NCBI GenBank assembly: GCA_026126065.1
Contig: JAHCJY010000003.1
Span: forward strand, 531,549 to 595,548
Origin: Bauldia sp.
GTDB taxonomy: Bacteria > Pseudomonadota > Alphaproteobacteria > Rhizobiales > Kaistiaceae
Length of the DNA: 64,000 bases
Direction of reading: 5' to 3'
The notes beneath the pieces are model-generated. The model saw only the letters and a list, made by a program, of their open reading frames with translations, searched no databases and was not told the DNA's origin. Numbering within the stretch: the first letter of the stretch is position 1; each line of letters opens with the position of its first letter. Shown piece after piece: positions 17,900-28,748 of the stretch. The translations under genes and the position numbers were made by a program.

Positions 17900-18820
17900 A
17901 TGCTTCGCTACGCGTTCCGGCGTATCCTTGCGGCGTTGCCGATCGCCCTGATCGCAGTAACGCTGTGCTTCATCGTCATGCGCCTCGCTCCGGGCGGGCC
18001 ATTCGATGGCGAGAGGCCATTGCCTCCTGCAGTGGCAGCCAATGTCCGGGCGTACTACAATCTCGATAAGTCTTTGATCGAGCAGTACTTCATCTACGTC
18101 GGTGGCGTGCTGCGCGGCGATCTCGGCCCATCGATGACCTTCTACGACTTCTCCGTCAGCGATCTCCTGGGCTTCGGGATTCCCTTCACCTTCATGTTGG
18201 GGTTCTCCGCCTTCGTGATCGCGACGATCATCGGCCTGATCGCCGGCGTCATTGCCGCCGTGAACCAGAACCGATGGCCGGACTACCTCCTCGTCCTCAT
18301 CGTCATGGTCGGGGTCGTGGTTCCCAACTTCCTCGTCGGCCACATTCTCCAGCTGGTCTTCGGCGTCTACCTCCAATGGCTGCCCGCCGGAGGCTGGAAC
18401 GGGAATATCAGCCAGCTCGTCCTTCCCATCACGGTGCTCGCATGGCCGCACGCCGCGCGCATTTCGCGCCTGATGCGGGGCTCGATGATCGAAGTGCTGG
18501 GCGCCAACTACATTCGTACCGCCAGGGCGAAGGGTATCGGCCAGCGCCTCATCCTCGCCCGTCACGCCATCAAGCCCGCCCTGATCCCGGTCGTGTCGTA
18601 TCTCGGCCCGGGCCTGTCCTATCTTCTGACGGGCTCGATCGTGGTCGAGAACATCTTCGGCCTGCCGGGCATCGGCCGGTATTTCGTCAACGCCGCGCTC
18701 AACCGCGACTACGGCCTCGTGCTCGGCACCACGATCCTCTACGTGGTCGTCATCCTCGTCCTCAACCTCCTCGTCGACCTCGTCTACGCCTGGCTCGATC
18801 CGAAGGTGAGGTACTCCTGA
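17900..18820 (+). CDS. oppB: Peptide ABC transporter permease
   Basis: Product of 306 residues with six membrane helices. The N-terminus (RYAFRRILAALPIALIAVTLCFIVMRLAPGGPFDGERPLP) is characteristic of OppB. The EAA loop that docks the ATPase reads GANYIRTARAKGIGQRLILARHAIKPALIP. AGGGGAC precedes the ATG. Its TGA overlaps the ATG of oppC by one base, so OppB and OppC are probably made in equal amounts and form the membrane channel. Confidence 0.92.
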   Translation: MLRYAFRRILAALPIALIAVTLCFIVMRLAPGGPFDGERPLPPAVAANVRAYYNLDKSLIEQYFIYVGGVLRGDLGPSMTFYDFSVSDLLGFGIPFTFMLGFSAFVIATIIGLIAGVIAAVNQNRWPDYLLVLIVMVGVVVPNFLVGHILQLVFGVYLQWLPAGGWNGNISQLVLPITVLAWPHAARISRLMRGSMIEVLGANYIRTARAKGIGQRLILARHAIKPALIPVVSYLGPGLSYLLTGSIVVENIFGLPGIGRYFVNAALNRDYGLVLGTTILYVVVILVLNLLVDLVYAWLDPKVRYS

Positions 18821-19739
18821 TGGCGGGGATAACCGGCAAGGACGCGATCCTCACCCGCTATGCCGCGCGGCTCGACGAACTCGATCGCGCGAAGGGCCAG
18901 TCGCTGACCCGCGACGCCTTCCGGCGCCTCCGCCGCAACAAGGCGGCGATGGTCTCGATCGTCGTCATCACGCTTATTGTCCTGGCCGCGATCATCGGCC
19001 CGTACTTCATGCCGTGGACCGTGCGCCAGGTTGACTACACGGCCTTCCGCAGCCCGCCGGACTGGTCGAAATTCCATTATCTCGGCACCGATCAGAACGG
19101 CCGCGATCTTCTCGCGCGCCTTCTTCAAGGCACGCAGATGTCGCTGCTGGTCGCGGCGGTCGCGACGGTGGTCTCGGTGACGATCGGCGTCACCTACGGC
19201 GCCGTCGCCGGCTACATCGGTGGCCGGGTGGACGCCATCATGATGCGCTTCGTCGACGTCATGTATGCGCTGCCCTACATCCTTTTTGTCATCATCCTCG
19301 TTGTCATCTTCGGCCGTTCGCCGGTGCTGCTCTTCATCGGTATCGGCGCGCTCGAATGGCTCACGATGGCCCGCATTGTCCGCGGCCAGACGCTCAGCCT
19401 GAAGGAGAAGGAGTTCGTCGAGGCCGCCCGGGCCGGAGGCGCGCGGACGCGCACGGTCGTGTTCCGCCACATCGTCCGGAACCTGACCGGCCCCGTGGTG
19501 ATCTACGCCACGCTGACCGTGCCGGAGATCATCATAACCGAGAGCTTCCTGTCCTATCTCGGCCTTGGCGTGCAGGAGCCGCTCACCTCGCTCGGCACGC
19601 TCATTTCCAACGGTGCGGCGGTCGCCGAGGTGATGCCCTGGCTCCTGATCCCGCCCGCCGTCGTCCTGGTGACGCTTCTCCTCGGCCTCACCTTCATCGG
19701 CGACGGGCTCCGCGACGCACTCGATCCGAAGGACCGCTG

Positions 19740-19740
<1 letters not shown>
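18820..19740 (+). CDS. oppC: Peptide ABC transporter permease
   Basis: Product of 306 residues. It has the OppC-type cytoplasmic N-terminus (SLTRDAFRRLRRNKAAMVSIVVI) that precedes the first helix, the HYLGTDQNGRDLLARLLQGTQMSLLV signature, and an EAA loop KEKEFVEAARAGGARTRTVVFRHI. It ends with GDGLRDALDPKDR, the usual OppC/DppC tail. Both ends overlap neighbours by one base (TGATG), matching its place in the operon as the second half of the channel. Confidence 0.92.
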
Positions 19741-20758
<1,018 letters not shown>

Positions 20759-20762
<4 letters not shown>

Positions 20763-21808
20763 ACGCACCCCATCGAGTGGCGCTCGCCGTCGCGAACATC
20801 CGCAAGACCTTCCCGATCCGGCTCGGCATGTTCCGTGCGCCGCTGACGCTGACCGCGCTCGACGACATCAGCTTCTCCGTCGATGAGGGCGAGACGGTCG
20901 GTATTGTCGGCGAGAGCGGATCGGGCAAGTCGACGCTCGGCCGCTGCATCCTTCATCTCGTGCAGCCCGATTCCGGGAAGATCGAGTTCTACGGCCAGGA
21001 GCTGACACACCTTTCCAAGGAAGAGATGCGGCAGTGGCGGCAGGACATCCAGGTGATCTTCCAGGACCCGCTCGCCTCGCTCAATCCGCGTCTTGCCGTC
21101 GGCGACATCATCACCGATCCGCTGCGTTCGTTCTTCCCCGGCATGAAGCGCAACGAGCGGCGGGCACGGGCGCTCCGGATGATGGACGAGGTCGGCCTCC
21201 TGCCCGAGATGATCAACCGCTACCCGCACGAATTCTCGGGCGGCCAGGCGCAGCGCATCGGCATTGCGCGCGCGCTGATCACCGAGCCGAAGCTGATCAT
21301 CTGCGACGAGCCGGTCTCGGCGCTGGACGTGTCGATCCAGGCGCAGATCCTGAACCTCCTCGCCCGGCTCAAGGAGGAGTTCAAGCTCACGCTGATCTTC
21401 ATCAGCCACGATCTCTCGGTCGTCCGCCACGTCAGTGACCGCATCCTGGTCCTCTATCTCGGCCGTGTGGTGGAAAGCGCTCCGGCGGGTGACCTCTATG
21501 CCTCGCCCAAACATCCCTACACGCGGGCGCTGCTGACGGCGGTGCCCATCGCCGACCCGAAGAAGGCCCGGGAGCGCACCATCGAGGGCCTCGTCGGCGA
21601 GATTCCGTCGCCGATCAATCCGCCGTCCGGGTGCCACTTCCGCACCCGCTGTCCCTACGCCATCGACGAATGCGCCCGGGTCCGGCCGCCCCTCGACTCC
21701 GCCGGCGAAGGCCGCGAGGTTGCATGCATCCGCTGGAAGGAAATCGACGCGCTCGGCATGGCCGCGGCGACCAGGAGGCCGGAAGAGGTCGAGGCCGCGC
21801 TGCAGTAG
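20759..21808 (+). CDS. oppF: Peptide ABC transporter ATPase
   Basis: Product of 349 residues. Walker A GESGSGKSTLG, Q-loop FQDPLASLNPR, signature FSGGQAQRIGIARAL, Walker B KLIICDEPVSALDVS and H-loop FISHDLSVV. The C-terminal domain (PSGCHFRTRCPYAIDEC, then VACIRW) has the matching cysteine set. It forms the heterodimeric motor with OppD. Last gene of the operon; the following minus-strand gene is convergent 62 bases away. Confidence 0.93.
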
Positions 21809-21870
21809 CGGTGGCGGCGTGAGGTCAGACTCCGGTCATCCTGCGTGCGCGTGGATTGTCGGTATTTCCC

Positions 21871-22689
21871 TCAGTCCCGCCGCTTTGTCGCTTTGAGCGA
21901 GAACGCCAGCGGGATGCGGATCTGGCCCGGCGGCTGGACGTACATCTGGCCTTCGCGCACCATCGACGGGAACGGTTGCCACGGCACCATCTCGTGCTCG
22001 TGAAGATACTCGAGGTCGAGCCCGTTCGCCTTGAGGGCGCCGAGGATCGTCGAGAACGGATGCAGCCACCCAAAGGTCCGGCTGTTGGCCAGCGGCGTGC
22101 CGTCGCCGGCGTAGGACTGCGGGTCGTCCTCGATGCTGGGGTCGTCGGGCGCGTTCCGCCACGGCCAGCCCAGTTCGAGACGCCCCTCGCGCTCGGTGAA
22201 CAGCATCATCGACGGGTGACCGTCAGCGAAATAGAGGGAGCCGCCGGGGACGAGACAGCCGGCCACCGCCGCAGCCCAGCGGTTGATGTCGGGGAGCCAG
22301 ATGGTCGTGCCCCAGCTCGTGAACACCATGTCGTAGCCGCCGCCAGTGGCCGCCGGCGCGTCGTAGACATTGGCCTCGACGAACCGCGCCGGGATGCCGA
22401 GCTCCGCGGAAAATGCCCGCGCCGCCTCGATGGCCTTCGGCGAGAAGTCGAGTCCCGTGACGTCCGCGCCGCGACGCGCCAGCGACAGCGTATCGATCCC
22501 GAAATGGCATTGGAGGTGGAGGATGCGCTTGCCGGCCACGTCGCCGATCTCGGTCGCCTCGATCGGGGTCAGCGTATCCGCACCCCTTCGGAAGGCTTCG
22601 AGTGGATAGATGCCGGTCGTGTCGCGAAGGTGCACCCCCACACGCTCGTCCCAGCTCGCGCGGTTGGCCTCGAGAAAGGCGTCCGTCAT
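21871..22689 (-). CDS. Class I SAM-dependent methyltransferase
   Basis: Product of 272 residues; the ATG at 22689 follows GGAGGAG at good spacing, better than the in-frame ATG 12 bases upstream. Rossmann-type SAM site: ILHLQCHFGIDTLSLARRGADVTGLDFSPKAI, then an acidic residue (VEANVYDAP) and FTSWGTTIWLPDINRWA. It most resembles small-molecule methyltransferases of the UbiE/Tam kind; the substrate is unknown. Last of three minus-strand genes (GFA protein, secreted protein, this one) spaced by 43-66 bases. Confidence 0.8.
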   Translation of the reverse strand: MTDAFLEANRASWDERVGVHLRDTTGIYPLEAFRRGADTLTPIEATEIGDVAGKRILHLQCHFGIDTLSLARRGADVTGLDFSPKAIEAARAFSAELGIPARFVEANVYDAPAATGGGYDMVFTSWGTTIWLPDINRWAAAVAGCLVPGGSLYFADGHPSMMLFTEREGRLELGWPWRNAPDDPSIEDDPQSYAGDGTPLANSRTFGWLHPFSTILGALKANGLDLEYLHEHEMVPWQPFPSMVREGQMYVQPPGQIRIPLAFSLKATKRRD

Positions 22690-22755
22690 CGTCTCCTCCA
22701 TTGTGGCGTCCGCCGCAGCTCTACCACGCAGGAAGCCCGGCCGCGGGCTCGCTGG

Positions 22756-23796
22756 CTATGGCGCACCCGCCGTCGCGAGATCCAGGCTGCGCGAAATGAC
22801 GGCGAACCGCCACTGGTTCAGCAAGGTCGACGACGGGTGGCCGGACGTGCCGGGCGCGAACAGCACCGTCACGATGGCCGCGGCGCCGTCCGGCAGGCGG
22901 ATCGAGGCGGCTTGCACCTTGGCGCCTTCAGGCCATTCCCGCAGTGCGGCAAGGGCCGCGTGGAGGGCCGTGACGCCCGCGGCGGCCGCTTCGTCGCTGT
23001 CGTACAGGAGCATGAATTGGGCGGCCTCCCAGTCGGCGGACGCAGAGGCGGCCACGATCACATAGCCGGGGCCCGGCATGGCGCCCTGTTGGCGCAGCGC
23101 CTCGCCTGGCAGGCCCATCGCCGCGTAAGCGTTGAGCTCTGCCGGGACGAGGTTCGCCGCGGCATCGACCATCGCCACCACGGGCGATTCCGATACCGTC
23201 CCCGCGTCCAGCCTCTGGATAGCGATCATCGCCGAGACCAGCGCCGGCGTGGAATAGGTGACGGCAGCGAACCCGTCGCGCACGGCCACACGGTGCGCTC
23301 GCCACCCGCCGCCGAAAGGATAGCCATGCTCCCGCCCGCCGGGATCGACCGCGAAGTCCGTGCCGACGGAGAACGCCGCAAAGCTGTCGTGTTCCGCCTC
23401 GCTCATTCCGGGTCGCGCCATGAGCGCCGTCCGAACCTCGGTCTCCGCGACTGCGGAGCCGTAGAGGTACAGCCGTGAATCGGGCGGCGCGCCGTAGCGG
23501 AGGATGCCGTCGAGATCGGAGAATGCGATGCCCACGGTCTCGATTCCGCGATCGCGATCGAGGAGCGCCGGGTTGAGGTCATCGAGCCCGACAGTCTGCC
23601 AGGATCCCACCGGCCAGCCGGCCTGCGCTCGCGGCACGGCGAAGTCGAACTCGGGCGCCACGGGATCGTCTTCCAGGGCCTCCGGCATCGCCTGAAGAAG
23701 CATGGTGAGGATCTCGAAGGCGCCCGCCGGTGCCGACCAAACCAGCGCCAATGCGGCGATTAGGCCAAACGCGCTGCCACGAAGCCTGAAGGCCAT
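22756..23796 (-). CDS. Secreted hypothetical protein
   Basis: Product of 346 residues, no family recognised. Signal peptide residues 1-26 (MAFRLRGS start, ending APAGA). The mature part is acidic, with no membrane segment, no cysteine pair and no heme or metal motif that I can see. GGAGCCTCC precedes the ATG. One stretch (GIAFSDLDGILRYGAPPDSRLYLYGSAVAETEVRTAL) looks like a repeated alpha-beta unit, and MIAIQRLDAGTVSE resembles it loosely. Probably periplasmic. It is placed between a GFA-family gene and a methyltransferase gene on the same strand. Confidence 0.7.
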   Translation of the reverse strand: MAFRLRGSAFGLIAALALVWSAPAGAFEILTMLLQAMPEALEDDPVAPEFDFAVPRAQAGWPVGSWQTVGLDDLNPALLDRDRGIETVGIAFSDLDGILRYGAPPDSRLYLYGSAVAETEVRTALMARPGMSEAEHDSFAAFSVGTDFAVDPGGREHGYPFGGGWRAHRVAVRDGFAAVTYSTPALVSAMIAIQRLDAGTVSESPVVAMVDAAANLVPAELNAYAAMGLPGEALRQQGAMPGPGYVIVAASASADWEAAQFMLLYDSDEAAAAGVTALHAALAALREWPEGAKVQAASIRLPDGAAAIVTVLFAPGTSGHPSSTLLNQWRFAVISRSLDLATAGAP

Positions 23797-23839
23797 TGGA
23801 GGCTCCTCCTTGCGCCTGCGCCAGGAATGCCGGGCAGGC

Positions 23840-24316
23840 CTACGGCCAGCTTGTCGTGTCGTGGTCGGGATGCTGATGGCTCGTGGCGCGAATGTCGGCG
23901 GCTCGCTTCGGGTCGCCGGCCTCCGTCGTCTCGCCCGGCAGGCCGGCGAGTTCGGCGAACCACGACATCCGACCTTCCGTGCCATACTGGTGCGCCGGCT
24001 TGACCGCCTCGGGATTGTCGAGCGACCCGAGCGAGACCGCGATCCTCTTCGACGACAGGTACCGGAAGGTGAGCGGCGTCCCGCATGCCGCGCAGAACCC
24101 CCGCGCGGCAAGGTCCGAGCTGCGAAACGTCGCGAGCGCGCCGCGGGTGATCTCGAACGCCTCGCGTGGCACGCCGGCCAGCGGTGCGAAGAAGGAGCCG
24201 AACGCCTTCTGGCACATCCGGCAATGGCAGATATGCGGATTCGTCAGCGCCTCGTGCAGCCGGTAGCGGACCGCGCCGCACTGGCATCCGCCTGACATGA
24301 AGACCGTCTCGCCCAT
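23840..24316 (-). CDS. GFA/CENP-V family zinc protein
   Basis: Product of 158 residues. The zinc-binding cysteines of the glutathione-dependent formaldehyde-activating (GFA) fold are present: GGCQCGAVRY, CHCRMCQKAFGSFFAP, and GFCAACGTPLTFRY. Members were named for formaldehyde-glutathione adduct formation, but that activity is disputed for many, so the function here is open. The context of PQQ alcohol dehydrogenases elsewhere in the window makes a formaldehyde role tempting but unproven. An alternative start at 24298 (MSGGCQCG) exists. Confidence 0.8.
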   Translation of the reverse strand: MGETVFMSGGCQCGAVRYRLHEALTNPHICHCRMCQKAFGSFFAPLAGVPREAFEITRGALATFRSSDLAARGFCAACGTPLTFRYLSSKRIAVSLGSLDNPEAVKPAHQYGTEGRMSWFAELAGLPGETTEAGDPKRAADIRATSHQHPDHDTTSWP

Positions 24317-24563
24317 CGCCGTTCACCACCTGGAAGCGCGGCGTCCGACCCGCGCGGTCGGTGAAGTGTCGTTCGGCGTTTGCCCAAAGAGCAAGTCCAT
24401 TTCTGGTGACATGCCGCCCACGCCGGGTCGATAGTGCGAGGCCCACTCGGCACTGGCATCGGAATCGTCCGGCCAGGCTTCGCATTCGGAAGTGCCGCTT
24501 GAGGCCTCCCAGCATCCGATCCGCGGCACCATCCCGCAACCGCGGCGGGCAGGCAGACCGGCG

Positions 24564-25772
24564 ATGACGGTCACCCTCGGCTACCGCAGCCTCCTCGCGC
24601 TACCCGGTCCGCGGCGCCTCGCCCTCGGAGCGATCCCGGCCGACCTCGCCGACTGGCTCGACTATGCCGCGATCGTGGCGCTTCTCGTCTTCATCTGGGA
24701 CGGCGGACCGTTCACGCTGGCCCTTTTCGCGGTAGCGCTGAGCCTCCCCTATGTCCTCGTCGGGCCGGTCCTTCTGGCGCTTCTCCACCGGATGCCGCTC
24801 CGGACCCTCCTCGTCGTCAGCAATGCCGGTCGCGCCGCCACGACAGCTGCTCTGGTCTTCGCCGGCGATCCGGCGATCGTCCTTGCCGTCGTCTTCCTTC
24901 GATCCTCGATCGATTCGGTGTTCACGCCGGCCCGGCAGGCCGCCATCAAGGCAACGACACCGCACGACCTCCTGTCGCCGGCAAACGGCCTTCACCAGGC
25001 GATCAACCAGACGAGCAAGATCGCCGGGCCGGCGCTCGGCGGCCTTCTGCTGGGCATCGTGGCGCCGGCGGTCGTGTTCGCCCTCAACGCGGGCCTGTCG
25101 CTCGTCGCCGCCATCGTCATGGCCACGGTCGCCCTGCCGCATCGCGAGCCCGAGGCCGCAACGGAGACCTTCTTCCGCCGTTCCCTCGCCGGCCTGAACG
25201 AGCTGCGCCTGAACCGGAAGCTGAGGCTGGCGGTCGCCTTCATCGCCATGGCCTATGCCGCCTTCTTCCTCTACGACGCGTTGATCTCCCTCCTCGCCAT
25301 CGGTTTCGGCTTCGACGCGACCGCCTACGGCCTCTCGATCGCGGCGTCGGGCCTCGGCGGCGTCGTGGGCGCGCTGGTCGCTGGCCGCCTTTCGGGCCCG
25401 GCCCCGATGACGGTCATGGCAGCCGGGGCCGGCGTATCGGGTGGCATTACCATCGTCGTGGGCGCCGCATCCCTCGCCGATCTCGCCGTGCCCTTCTGGC
25501 TGTTCTTCCTGACGATGGGCGTGATGGGCGCCGCCACCGCCTTCATCCTCGTGCCCTACCGCACCATCATCCAGTCGACGGTGGCGCATGATCGGGTCGC
25601 CAGCGTGTTCGCCACCGGCGAGGCAATCAGCGTCGCCGCGATGCTCGCCGCGCCCTTCATCGGCAGCACGATAGCCGTCGCCTGGGGAACCGGGGCCGCC
25701 TTCATCGCCGGTGGAATCATGCTCCTCGTCCTCGTGGCGTGGACCTTTGCCGGCCCGGCGGCGCGGGAGTGA
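24564..25772 (+). CDS. MFS transporter
   Basis: Product of 402 residues with about 12 membrane helices. It is of the enterobactin-exporter-like (EntS/MFS_3) type, with helix pairs separated by a basic loop (LLHRMPLRTLLVVSNAGRA) and a conserved RQAAIKATTPHDLLSPANGLHQAINQTSKIAGPALGG stretch typical of this subfamily. The substrate is unknown; it is likely an efflux pump. The N-terminus (LALPGPRRLALGAIPADLADWLDYAAIVALL) enters the membrane late, so the start could vary. The end of the gene is part of a short tandem duplication. Confidence 0.82.
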   Translation: MTVTLGYRSLLALPGPRRLALGAIPADLADWLDYAAIVALLVFIWDGGPFTLALFAVALSLPYVLVGPVLLALLHRMPLRTLLVVSNAGRAATTAALVFAGDPAIVLAVVFLRSSIDSVFTPARQAAIKATTPHDLLSPANGLHQAINQTSKIAGPALGGLLLGIVAPAVVFALNAGLSLVAAIVMATVALPHREPEAATETFFRRSLAGLNELRLNRKLRLAVAFIAMAYAAFFLYDALISLLAIGFGFDATAYGLSIAASGLGGVVGALVAGRLSGPAPMTVMAAGAGVSGGITIVVGAASLADLAVPFWLFFLTMGVMGAATAFILVPYRTIIQSTVAHDRVASVFATGEAISVAAMLAAPFIGSTIAVAWGTGAAFIAGGIMLLVLVAWTFAGPAARE

Positions 25773-25855
25773 GGTCGCGTCGCGCGGGGTCCGCGGCGCG
25801 CCGGGGCCCCGGCGGCGCGGGAGTGAGGTCGCGTCGCGCGGGTCCGCGGCGCGCC
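25754..25855 (+). repeat. 54-base-period direct repeat spanning the MFS stop codon
   Basis: A 49-base segment at 25754-25802, containing the last codons and TGA of the MFS gene, is repeated as 48 bases at 25808-25855 with a single-base deletion in a G run. It is extremely GC-rich. It looks like a local slippage duplication; no mobile element is linked to it. Confidence 0.85.
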
Positions 25856-25969
25856 ACCTGACGGGGCGATGAACTGCGACCGCCCCAGTCCTTCAAGGAT
25901 GCGCCACAACCGACCGTCACATGACTGTCATGGAAGCGGCCCTATCGCTCGCGGGGAGCGGAGAGTGCC

Positions 25970-28240
25970 GTGCCATCGAAGGCCCACGGCACTGCTCCCG
26001 CAGTCGTTGCATCCGAAAGTCCGAGAGTGAAGCAGGTGTCGAGCCTTCGGGAGATCGTCTCGGAGATCACCTCCCGGCGCGCGCCACAGACGATCGCCAT
26101 TGGCCTCATCTGCGGCCTTGTCACCACCGTCTTCTCGCTCTCCTACGCGGCACTCCTGTTCTCGGGCGGACTGTCCGGCAGCGTCGATGTCGGCCTCGGG
26201 GTCATGCTCGTCTCGAGCGCCGTGATGGCGATCGTGGGGGCGCTCCTTACCTCGTATGCGCCGATCTACTCGCAGGTCCGCGACATCCCGCTCGCCTATC
26301 TGGCGCTCGTTGCGCCGGGCATCGGCGTTGCTGCCGGTACCGCGGCGGTGCCGACGGTCGTCGCGCTCGTGGCGGTGACGACGCTGCTCCTCGGCCTGTC
26401 GCTGTTCCTGGTGGGCTATTTCAGGCTCGGACGGGTCATCCGCTTCATACCGTTCCCGGTCATCAGCGGTTTTCTGGCGGGCGTCGCGTGGCTCATCGTC
26501 AGCGGGGCCTTCACGATCCTCACCGGTGAGCCGTTCACCCTGGCGTCCTTCGCCGGCTTCATTGCGCTTGAAAACGTTCCGGAGATACTCACAGCCTTGG
26601 CGTTCGTGACGGCCACGGTGGTCGGTCGTCGCTGGCTTCCGGCCGGCATCCTGATGCCGCTCCTCGTCGTCGTCGCAACGCTCCTCTTCCACGCCGTGAT
26701 CGGCTTTGTGGAGATCGACCGCGCGGCGCTGGTCGCCGATGGCTGGTTGGCCGAACTGCCCGCCCGCGGCTCGCTCTGGCCACCGGTGGATGCGGCGGGC
26801 ATCGCTGCGATCGACTGGGCGCTGGTCCTTGCCAACTGGCCCACTGTGGTCGTCATCATCCTCGTGACGATGGTGGCGCTGCTCCTCAACGTCAGCGGTC
26901 TCGAGATCGAGGTCCGGCGCGACATCGACCTTGACGCCGAACTCAAGACGGCAGGCGCCTCGAACCTCCTTGCCGGAGCGCTCGGCGGCGCGCCGGGCTA
27001 CCAGTCGCTGTCCATGACGGTGCTGTCGCAGCGCCTCGGCGGCGGCAGCCGCGGCACGAGCTTCATCGCGGGGCTGTTCCTCATTGGCGTGCTGCTGTTC
27101 GGATCCGCCGCCATCGGGGTCGTCCCGCTACCCGTCCTGGCGGCGATCGTCCTCGCGACCGGGGCGACACTCCTCTACGAACGACTTGTCCTCTCCTACC
27201 GGACGCTCCCGATCGGCGAGTACGTCATCGTCCTTGGAATCTTCCTCACCACGGTCGCACTGGGCTTCCTCACCGCCGTCGTGTTCGGCGTTCTCGCCGC
27301 GATGACCCTCTTTGTCTTCGAGTACAGCCGCGCCGGAGTCGTGAAGTTCGAAGTATCCGGCCGCGACTTCCAGAGCGGCGCCGCCTCGTCGGAGCACCAC
27401 AGGAAACTCCTCCGCGAGCATGGCGACGCGATCCTGATCATGCGGCTCCAGGGTTTCCTGTTCTTCGGCACGGCCAACGGTCTTCGCCGCGCGATCGAAG
27501 CGCGGTTCCGGCCGGCCGAGGGCAATCCCGTGCGCTTCGTCCTCCTCGACTTCCGGCGGATTTCCGGGATCGACTCCGCCGCGGTGCAGAGCTTCGTGCG
27601 CCTGGCGGAAACCGCGCGCGATCGCGCCGCGACCGTGGTCCTTGCCAACGTGTCCAACGCCGCCGGCCGCATCCTCGTCCGCGGTGGTCTGCCGATCGGC
27701 CCCGGCTCGCCTGTCGTCCTCGCCGAGACCTTCGAGAAGGGCCTGAGCGATTGCGAGCACGCCATCATCTCCGAGGTCGATCCCGACCTCGCCGTGCGGA
27801 AACCGCAGCCGCTCGGCGATCAGCTCAGGGCATTTGCGGACGCACCCGCCGAGATCGAGAAGATCGCCGCGCTCATGGAGAGGCTGCAGGTCGAACCCGC
27901 CGCGACGATACTCGAGCATGGTTCAGCCGCCACCGAGATGTTCTTCATTGAGGCGGGGACAGCGTCCGTCCGCCTCCCCACCGACGGGCAATACCTCACG
28001 CTCGCGACCGTCGGCCCCGGCTCGATCGTCGGCGAGATCGCCTTCTATCTCGGGAGCATCCGCACCGCGTTCGTCATCGCCGAAACCCCGATGGTCATCT
28101 GGCGCTTCAGTCGAGACGCACTGGCCGAACTCGAAGCAGATTCCCCGGCCGCCGCGGCCCGCTTCCATCGTGGCATGGCCGAGGTTCTCGCCGACCGCCT
28201 CTCCGCCACGAACCGCCTCGTAAGGTTCCTCGCGACCTAG
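25970..28240 (+). CDS. SulP-family anion transporter with STAS and cyclic-nucleotide-binding domains
   Basis: Product of 756 residues. GTG start behind GGGGAGCGGAG. Residues ~35-440 form a SulP membrane domain (SYAALLFSGGLSG, FPVISGFLAGVAWLIVSG, GGAPGYQSLSMTVLSQRLGG). Residues ~475-590 are a STAS domain with the usual GFLFFGTANGLRRAI and LLDFRRISGIDSAAVQSF. Residues ~620-750 are a cNMP/Crp-like beta-barrel (EHGSAATEMFFIEAGTASVRL, GPGSIVGEIAFYLGSIRTAFVIAE). Architecture known in bacteria, probably a nucleotide- or signal-gated anion (sulfate, bicarbonate, nitrate) transporter. It stands alone. Confidence 0.88.
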   Translation: MPSKAHGTAPAVVASESPRVKQVSSLREIVSEITSRRAPQTIAIGLICGLVTTVFSLSYAALLFSGGLSGSVDVGLGVMLVSSAVMAIVGALLTSYAPIYSQVRDIPLAYLALVAPGIGVAAGTAAVPTVVALVAVTTLLLGLSLFLVGYFRLGRVIRFIPFPVISGFLAGVAWLIVSGAFTILTGEPFTLASFAGFIALENVPEILTALAFVTATVVGRRWLPAGILMPLLVVVATLLFHAVIGFVEIDRAALVADGWLAELPARGSLWPPVDAAGIAAIDWALVLANWPTVVVIILVTMVALLLNVSGLEIEVRRDIDLDAELKTAGASNLLAGALGGAPGYQSLSMTVLSQRLGGGSRGTSFIAGLFLIGVLLFGSAAIGVVPLPVLAAIVLATGATLLYERLVLSYRTLPIGEYVIVLGIFLTTVALGFLTAVVFGVLAAMTLFVFEYSRAGVVKFEVSGRDFQSGAASSEHHRKLLREHGDAILIMRLQGFLFFGTANGLRRAIEARFRPAEGNPVRFVLLDFRRISGIDSAAVQSFVRLAETARDRAATVVLANVSNAAGRILVRGGLPIGPGSPVVLAETFEKGLSDCEHAIISEVDPDLAVRKPQPLGDQLRAFADAPAEIEKIAALMERLQVEPAATILEHGSAATEMFFIEAGTASVRLPTDGQYLTLATVGPGSIVGEIAFYLGSIRTAFVIAETPMVIWRFSRDALAELEADSPAAAARFHRGMAEVLADRLSATNRLVRFLAT

Positions 28241-28332
28241 CGGCGTTCGTGGTGACGCTGCTCCGTATAGCTGAGCAGGCCGGATCGATTGCTGCCTTGC
28301 AGCTCAGGCCCCGTCGTGGTCCAGGAGAAGCT

Positions 28333-28356
28333 GGCGGGGCACCAGGGCACCCCGCC
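28333..28356. terminator. Hairpin between convergent SulP and lipoprotein genes
   Basis: GGCGGGG-10-CCCCGCC perfect seven-base arms lie between the two convergent genes, followed on the plus strand by ccggaccacaaaaaacc. On the minus strand the six Ts come just before the hairpin, so neither strand has the classic order. A second small hairpin (GACTGC-GTA-GCAGTC, 28383-28397) covers the lipoprotein stop. Confidence 0.35.
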
Positions 28357-28379
28357 CGGACCACAAAAAACCGAGGCTC

Positions 28380-28748
28380 CTAGACTGCGTAGCAGTCGAC
28401 GCCCGTGCCGCTATCCCACATGATGACGTGCGCCCCTGCCGTGTACTGGAGGTGGAACGGCGTCGATTCATAGGAGTTCGCGAACTCTCCGGTCGTCGTG
28501 TAAACGTAGAGCTGGTCGCCCACTTGCGGACCAGCGATCTGGACGCTCGTGTCGGACAGACGCGTCACGCTGAAGGTCCAGCCATTGGCCGGGCACTGGT
28601 AGGCGGTCGTGCCGGGAGGCGCTCTCAGCGACGGGGACGGGGACGCCGGCCCGGTCGCCGGGCCGCCGCTGGTGCCGACCGTCGGCGCGCACGCCACGGC
28701 ACTGATTGCGAGGCCGCAAGCGCCCGCAAGAACAACAAACTTCTTCAT
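28380..28748 (-). CDS. Small secreted lipoprotein-like protein
   Basis: Product of 122 residues. GGAGATTCCTG precedes the ATG. Signal MKKFVVLAGACGLAISAVAC ends in a plausible lipobox (SAVAC). A Pro/Ser/Thr-rich linker follows, then a globular part with two cysteines (residue ~62 in YQCPANGW and near the C-terminus in VDCYAV) likely forming a disulphide in the periplasm. No family recognised. Base composition around and upstream of it is less GC-rich than the rest of the window. Confidence 0.7.
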   Translation of the reverse strand: MKKFVVLAGACGLAISAVACAPTVGTSGGPATGPASPSPSLRAPPGTTAYQCPANGWTFSVTRLSDTSVQIAGPQVGDQLYVYTTTGEFANSYESTPFHLQYTAGAHVIMWDSGTGVDCYAV

